DNA of 53,069 bases, from contig CATOOV010000019.1 in the NCBI GenBank assembly GCA_951801955.1, positions 1 to 53,069 on the forward strand. Direction: 5' to 3'. This stretch comes from an uncultured Lachnospiraceae bacterium (GTDB taxonomy: Bacteria > Bacillota > Clostridia > Lachnospirales > Lachnospiraceae). Below are positions 49,394 to 53,069 of this stretch, piece by piece. Both the position numbers and the translations under genes were made by a program. The notes under the pieces are model-generated. The model saw only the letters and a program-made list of their open reading frames with translations. It ran no database searches and was not told the DNA's origin. Positions within the stretch are counted from its first letter, which is position 1; every line of letters begins with the position of its first letter.

Positions 49394-50728
49394 GTGCTTT
49401 TACAATATGTCGTTAGTAATTTCAAATCAATCGGGCATCCAGTTGAATTTAGCATGTTCCCTGTTCAAGCTATGGCGGATGATCGTTTTTTTAAGTCCCT
49501 TCCTACCAAAAATGGTGCATGGAAGGTGCTTAGAAGAGGCGGTTTCTTCGGTCCAAACGCATCTGGTAAATCATCTTTTATTAAATCAATTGCCTTTGCC
49601 CGTGACTTTATTGTTGATGGTCAAAAGAGTGGTAAGGGAATTAGAATTGATCAATTTAAGGGAGATTTTGAAGAATTAAAAGGCATCTCTACTTTCCAGT
49701 TTGTCTTCTATTTGAACGAAGAAGTTTATGAGTATGGTTTTTCAGTGGATCGTTACCAAGTTCATGAAGAATGGTTCATGCAGCTGGCAAAAAAGGGTTT
49801 TATACCATTATTCACTCGTGTAACAGATAATGTTGGCAAAACTGAAATTGACATTGAATCAAAGTTTGCACGTAGGGATTCAAAGGAGAGGGAGTTAGCT
49901 GAACTCTTAAAAGAAAGTATTCAGGAGAATCAGAGAAATCAGCTATTCCTTTATAAACTGCATGACAATGGGATAAAAAAGGCAGAAAAAATTGTTGCTT
50001 GGTTTCAAAATCTTCAAATCATTTTTCCAGAATCCAAAATCAGGGCTTTGCCTATTCGTATGAAAGCAGATATTGAGCTACGTGCTTATATTGGTGATAT
50101 GCTCCGTAAAATGGACACAGGCGTATTTGACATTTCCGTTGCAAGTAGAGAAATTGATTTTCATGATTTTGCAGAAAAGTTACAAGTGCCCCAAGAACTT
50201 ATCGAGGATATTGAAGATATTCGAAATGGAATTGTAAATTTTGCAGGGAAGTATTTTATTTTTGCTGAGAACAAGAAAAAAAGAACTGTTCTTGTGCAAC
50301 TTAAATTTACACACAAGTTGAATGAAAAACCTGTTCAGTTTGATATTGATGAAGAATCTGATGGAACCCAGCGATTATTAGATTTGCTTCCGATGCTTTT
50401 TGCAATGAGGGAAGATAGCCATGCAATCTATTTTGTGGATGAAATTGATCGCAGCCTCCATACTAAACTCTCTCAATATTTGCTGAATGAATTTATGGAT
50501 TGCTGTGAAAATACCTATAATCAGATTATCTTTACTGCACATGATGTAAATCTCATCAATATAAATGATTTTAAGCAGGAAGAAATTTGGTTTATTGAAA
50601 AAAATAATTTAGGTGAGTCTCGCTTGCGTCCTTTTTCCGATTTTAATTTGCGGGAAGGACAGGATGTACTTAAAGCATATTTGAGCGGAAGGTTTGGTGC
50701 TATTCCGATGATAAGGAGGGATTTTTGA
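49394..50728 (+). CDS. RloA-like AAA-family ATPase of a two-gene defence system
   Basis: SMC/ABC-like ATPase, 444 residues. The Walker A is FFGPNASGKSS (about residue 52), the signature-like segment is DEESDGTQRLLDLLP, the Walker B is AIYFVDEIDRSLH, and the switch His is in IFTAHDVNL. The start is a GTG at 49394 behind AAGGAGGG, giving VLLQYVVSNFKSIGHPVEF, the family's usual N-terminus. The frame is open back to 49175, but those 73 residues resemble nothing in the family. The gene overlaps the RloB-type gene by one base (TGATG). Paired ATPase and RloB-like genes occur in abortive-infection systems of the RloAB/AbiL kind. Base composition is more A/T-rich than hisS-aspS, which fits transfer. 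Confidence 0.85.
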   Translation: MLLQYVVSNFKSIGHPVEFSMFPVQAMADDRFFKSLPTKNGAWKVLRRGGFFGPNASGKSSFIKSIAFARDFIVDGQKSGKGIRIDQFKGDFEELKGISTFQFVFYLNEEVYEYGFSVDRYQVHEEWFMQLAKKGFIPLFTRVTDNVGKTEIDIESKFARRDSKERELAELLKESIQENQRNQLFLYKLHDNGIKKAEKIVAWFQNLQIIFPESKIRALPIRMKADIELRAYIGDMLRKMDTGVFDISVASREIDFHDFAEKLQVPQELIEDIEDIRNGIVNFAGKYFIFAENKKKRTVLVQLKFTHKLNEKPVQFDIDEESDGTQRLLDLLPMLFAMREDSHAIYFVDEIDRSLHTKLSQYLLNEFMDCCENTYNQIIFTAHDVNLININDFKQEEIWFIEKNNLGESRLRPFSDFNLREGQDVLKAYLSGRFGAIPMIRRDF

Positions 50729-51516
50729 TGCCCCTTATCACAAGCCGTATCCCATTTAACCATGAGAACCCATATCGGTCAGTAAGACCTGCGACAAGTA
50801 AAATTATATTCTTGTCTTTTGAAGGCAGTGTTACGGAGGAAGAATACTTTGAACGAATTTCTGATTTATTTAGTGAAATCAGAAGTAAAATACAATTTAT
50901 TTCTGTAGCAGAAGATGCAGTCCACACTGCTCCAAAGTGCAGGACATCTGAACAGGCGAAAATACTTAGTAAGGTTCGTCCAAAGCAGTTGGTAGAACGG
51001 ATTGAGCAATTCAAATTGGAAAAAAATGATATATATCAATTTACCCAATATCCAGATGATGAATTTTGGATTGTTACCGATGTTGACAAAAACTGGTCGA
51101 ATGAAATGATTAATCCATATGATGGTAAGACCTATTATGAGGAATGGAATGATGCAATAGCCATGTGTCAGGCAAAAAACTATGGATATGCCATTAGCAA
51201 TCCATTTTTCGAAATTTGGCTATTGCTCCATCATGATACACCAACTGATACAGATAAAGCTTTTGCTGTTACAGATACACATGCATATGAAAAAACAGAT
51301 CATTTTCGAACACGGCTTCGGGATTTATTTGCTCCATTGGAAGACAAAAAACATATCAATCCTTCCGATTATAATATAGAAAAAGTAAAATCTGCAATTT
51401 CCAGAGCAAAAGAGCTGCATTTAAACAAGGCGGATTTGTGTCCGAAATACTTTACAACTACAGTATACATACTTTTGAATAAAATAATGGAGATGTTGCC
51501 CCAGGATGAACAATGA
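50728..51516 (+). CDS. RloB-like Toprim-type effector
   Basis: Predicted nuclease or nuclease-like effector of the ATPase encoded just upstream, 262 residues. Toprim-like marks are visible: an early Glu in FLSFEGSVTEEEYFERI (about residue 31) and the DxD motif in EFWIVTDVDKNW (about residue 115). The RloB hallmark ISNPFFEIWLLLHH lies near residue 155. AAGGAGGG is 7 nt before the ATG, which shares a base with the upstream stop. The partner gene and layout parallel other ATPase plus Toprim defence pairs such as PARIS and Gabija, but the family is different. The target is unknown. Confidence 0.82.
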   Translation: MPLITSRIPFNHENPYRSVRPATSKIIFLSFEGSVTEEEYFERISDLFSEIRSKIQFISVAEDAVHTAPKCRTSEQAKILSKVRPKQLVERIEQFKLEKNDIYQFTQYPDDEFWIVTDVDKNWSNEMINPYDGKTYYEEWNDAIAMCQAKNYGYAISNPFFEIWLLLHHDTPTDTDKAFAVTDTHAYEKTDHFRTRLRDLFAPLEDKKHINPSDYNIEKVKSAISRAKELHLNKADLCPKYFTTTVYILLNKIMEMLPQDEQ

Positions 51517-51563
51517 AATAAATCTCAAAGTAAGCTTTTTTATACAAATAACCAATACATTTC

Positions 51564-51609
51564 ATACCCAAGGGCGCCCCATCGTGCCATTTGGCGTGTC
51601 ATAGGTATA
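51564..51609 (-). repeat. Dispersed repeat family C unit, inverted
   Basis: Read on the minus strand: CTATACCTATGACACGCC, then AAATGGCACGATGGGGCGCC and CTTGGGT. It matches 38186-38230. It lies between the defence pair and the HAD gene. Confidence 0.75.
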
Positions 51610-51669
51610 GACTTTGAGGGGGGACCGTGATAGAATGAGATAGAATCAAGACAAATCATGGAGGAAATG

Positions 51670-52329
51670 ATGAAACAAGGAATTTTATTTGATCTGGATG
51701 GAACATTGTGGGATTCCTCCGAAGAAGTGGCGGTTTCCTGGGAAGAAGCCCTTGCAAAACGACCAGACGTTACAAAGGAAATTACAACGGAAATGGTCCA
51801 GGGGGTTATGGGAAAGAGTATGTACGAGATTGCGGATATTCTTTTTGGGGAATATGATATTGCCACGCGGCGGAAGTTGTTGGAATATTGCTGTGAGGAA
51901 GAAAATAAATATATTCGCCGCCATGGGGGACAGTTGCAAAAAGGGTTAGAGGACACATTACAGAAATTGAAGGAACTGGGATACCATCTCTATATTGTCA
52001 GTAATTGCCAAGTGGGGTATATAGAAGCATTTTTGGAATATCACAAGTTGGAAGCCTATTTTGAAGATTATGAGAGTTTTGGCAAAACCGGGCGGGAAAA
52101 AGGATATAACATTCGCCTGGTAAAAGAACGCAATCATTTAGAACAGGCTGTTTATGTGGGAGACACACAGGGCGATTATCTTGCGGCCAAGGAGGCGGGA
52201 GTTCCATTTATCCATGCCAAAACAGGTTATGGAACAATAGAAGCCCAAGTGCCCTATATCACAGAATTACCAGAATTGCCCAAAGAGGCGGAGAAATTCT
52301 TTTCTAAAATTTCTGAGAAGGTTTTGTAA
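51670..52329 (+). CDS. HAD-superfamily hydrolase (phosphoglycolate phosphatase-like)
   Basis: Predicted small-molecule phosphatase, 219 residues, cytoplasmic. Motif I is LFDLDGTLWDSS (residues 5-16, nucleophile Asp), the helical cap is about 18-85, motif II is the Ser in LYIVSNCQ, motif III is the Lys around SFGKTGREKG, and motif IV is VYVGDTQGDYLAAKEAG. The ATG at 51670 is chosen because GGAGG lies 5 nt upstream. The cap resembles the PGP/Gph and beta-phosphoglucomutase group. The substrate cannot be told. It is monocistronic. Confidence 0.85.
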   Translation: MKQGILFDLDGTLWDSSEEVAVSWEEALAKRPDVTKEITTEMVQGVMGKSMYEIADILFGEYDIATRRKLLEYCCEEENKYIRRHGGQLQKGLEDTLQKLKELGYHLYIVSNCQVGYIEAFLEYHKLEAYFEDYESFGKTGREKGYNIRLVKERNHLEQAVYVGDTQGDYLAAKEAGVPFIHAKTGYGTIEAQVPYITELPELPKEAEKFFSKISEKVL

Positions 52330-52450
52330 AACTGCTTTTATTTCAATTGGAGACTATCTCCCACTGAGATAAATTTGTTTTACTCACCATTTACAGAAGC
52401 GGGAGCCTTCTTTGATGAGATAAAAATATAGCGAAGGGAGAGCAACAAAA

Positions 52451-52936
52451 ATGGACAAGATTACGAGCTTTACAATCGATCATATCAAACTGGAACCTGG
52501 CATTTATGTATCAAGAAAAGATTATGTAGGAAAAGAGGTTATTACAACTTTTGACCTTCGCATGACTTCGCCCAATGACGAGCCTGTAATGAATACGGCG
52601 GAAGTCCATACGATTGAACACTTAGCAGCAACCTACCTGCGCAATGAGCCGCAATATAAAGATAAGGTGATCTATTTTGGTCCGATGGGATGCCGTACAG
52701 GGTTTTATCTGCTTTTGGCAGGAGATTATGAATCCAAAGACATCGTGCAATTGATTACAGAATTGTATGAATTTATCCGGGACTTTAAAGGGGAAGTGCC
52801 AGGGGCAAGCCCCAAAGACTGTGGAAATTATTTGGATATGAATCTTGGCATGGCAAATTATCTTGCCAACCGCTATCTGACACAGACGTTATATAAGATT
52901 GATGAAAAACATTTGGTATATCCAGATGGAAAATAA
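52451..52936 (+). CDS. luxS: S-ribosylhomocysteine lyase LuxS
   Basis: Splits S-ribosylhomocysteine into homocysteine and DPD, the precursor of autoinducer AI-2, as part of the activated methyl cycle. The 161 residues are full length. The metal-binding HTIEH motif is at residues 53-57, the catalytic Cys in GPMGCRTGFYLL near residue 82, and the third metal ligand Cys in ASPKDCGNYLDM near residue 124. GAAGGGAG precedes the ATG. No terminator with a T-run follows; an insertion-sequence-like hairpin starts about 20 nt after the stop. Confidence 0.97.
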   Translation: MDKITSFTIDHIKLEPGIYVSRKDYVGKEVITTFDLRMTSPNDEPVMNTAEVHTIEHLAATYLRNEPQYKDKVIYFGPMGCRTGFYLLLAGDYESKDIVQLITELYEFIRDFKGEVPGASPKDCGNYLDMNLGMANYLANRYLTQTLYKIDEKHLVYPDGK

Positions 52937-52954
52937 CTCCTGCTTTTGAAAAAA

Positions 52955-53001
52955 TGGCTACCGCAATCCCACTGGCTTTAGACGGTGGGTTAAGGTAGCC
53001 A
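52955..53001 (+). mobile_element. Hairpin typical of an IS200/IS605 element end
   Basis: TGGCTACC (52955-52962) pairs with GGTAGCCA (52994-53001). Inside, CCCACTG (52968-52974) pairs with CGGTGGG (52983-52989) around the loop GCTTTAGA. Hairpins of this kind, including the CCCACT..CTTTAGA..GTGGG core, mark ends of IS200/IS605-type elements. The start of a transposase-like frame follows at 53031. Confidence 0.6.
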
Positions 53002-53030
53002 AACGTGGTGGTTTGTGTTATACTTGCGTT

Positions 53031-53069
53031 ATGGGAACATGGAAATCTAAAAACAGACACAAGTATTTA
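53031..53069 (+). CDS. Start of a probable IS200-type TnpA transposase, cut by the window edge
   Basis: Thirteen codons are visible: MGTWKSKNRHKYL. Short TnpA Y1/HUH transposases of IS200/IS605 elements start with a similar basic run (..KSNRHSVYLL..). The frame lies 30 nt after the end hairpin, the normal distance for tnpA. The catalytic HUH and Tyr residues lie beyond the window, so the call is provisional. Confidence 0.5.
   Translation, partial: MGTWKSKNRHKYL

Noticed and set aside
50728..51516. The second defence gene considered as AriB of a PARIS system
   Set aside because: The ISNPFFEIWLLLHH hallmark and length fit RloB rather than the DUF4435 family of AriB.

Overview
The window is a chromosomal segment of a low-to-mid GC Firmicute, most likely a gut Lachnospiraceae (Clostridia). 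Evidence: strong AGGAGG-type ribosome sites, a DUF5685-DnaJ pair, HemZ, PdxS/PdxT, LuxS, a PadR-DUF1700-DUF4097-PspC cassette, and the order RelA - MBL hydrolase - hemZ - (island) - hisS - aspS. No rRNA or tRNA gene was found.

Layout. 0-9.2 kb: a trigger-factor-like lipoprotein, asnS, a convergent DHH phosphoesterase, truA-recJ, an alpha/beta hydrolase and a DUF1002 protein. 9.5-16.8 kb: a membrane protein of unknown function on the minus strand, then methyltransferase-hslO-nadE and DUF5685-DnaJ-flavodoxin, closed by an intrinsic terminator. 16.9-22.4 kb: an ABC permease/ATPase followed by a two-component system, probably a peptide-sensing or peptide-efflux module. 22.6-24.1 kb: pdxS-pdxT, making pyridoxal phosphate. 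24.2-29.8 kb: an 1838-residue secreted Ig-like surface protein on the minus strand. 30.1-32.4 kb: a PadR-controlled envelope operon. 32.9-39.7 kb: a GNAT acetyltransferase, RelA/SpoT, a chemoreceptor and an MBL hydrolase.

41.3-45.9 kb is the most unusual stretch. It lies between hemZ and hisS and is bounded by a second, decayed copy of the hemZ 3' end. It holds an Rrf2 regulator, a pyridoxamine-oxidase-like remnant, an ORF joining a sirtuin C-terminus in frame to a metallophosphoesterase, a zinc-macrodomain ADP-ribosylhydrolase lacking its C-terminal part, a small ribbon-helix-helix protein with its own promoter and operator, and a decayed tyrosine recombinase. I read it as an eroded integrated island carrying the wreck of a SirTM-macrodomain (ADP-ribose signalling) locus.

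45.9-53.07 kb: hisS-aspS, a RloA/RloB-type ATPase plus Toprim pair (probable anti-phage defence), a HAD phosphatase, luxS, and at the right edge the start of what looks like an IS200/IS605 element.

Intergenic DNA is rich in small repeats. Three dispersed families are present: A, a hairpin plus a body of about 112 bp; B, 128 bp with 16-bp inverted ends; C, about 45 bp and REP-like. There is also a 175-bp MITE with a perfect 8-bp target duplication and a 103-bp nested palindrome.
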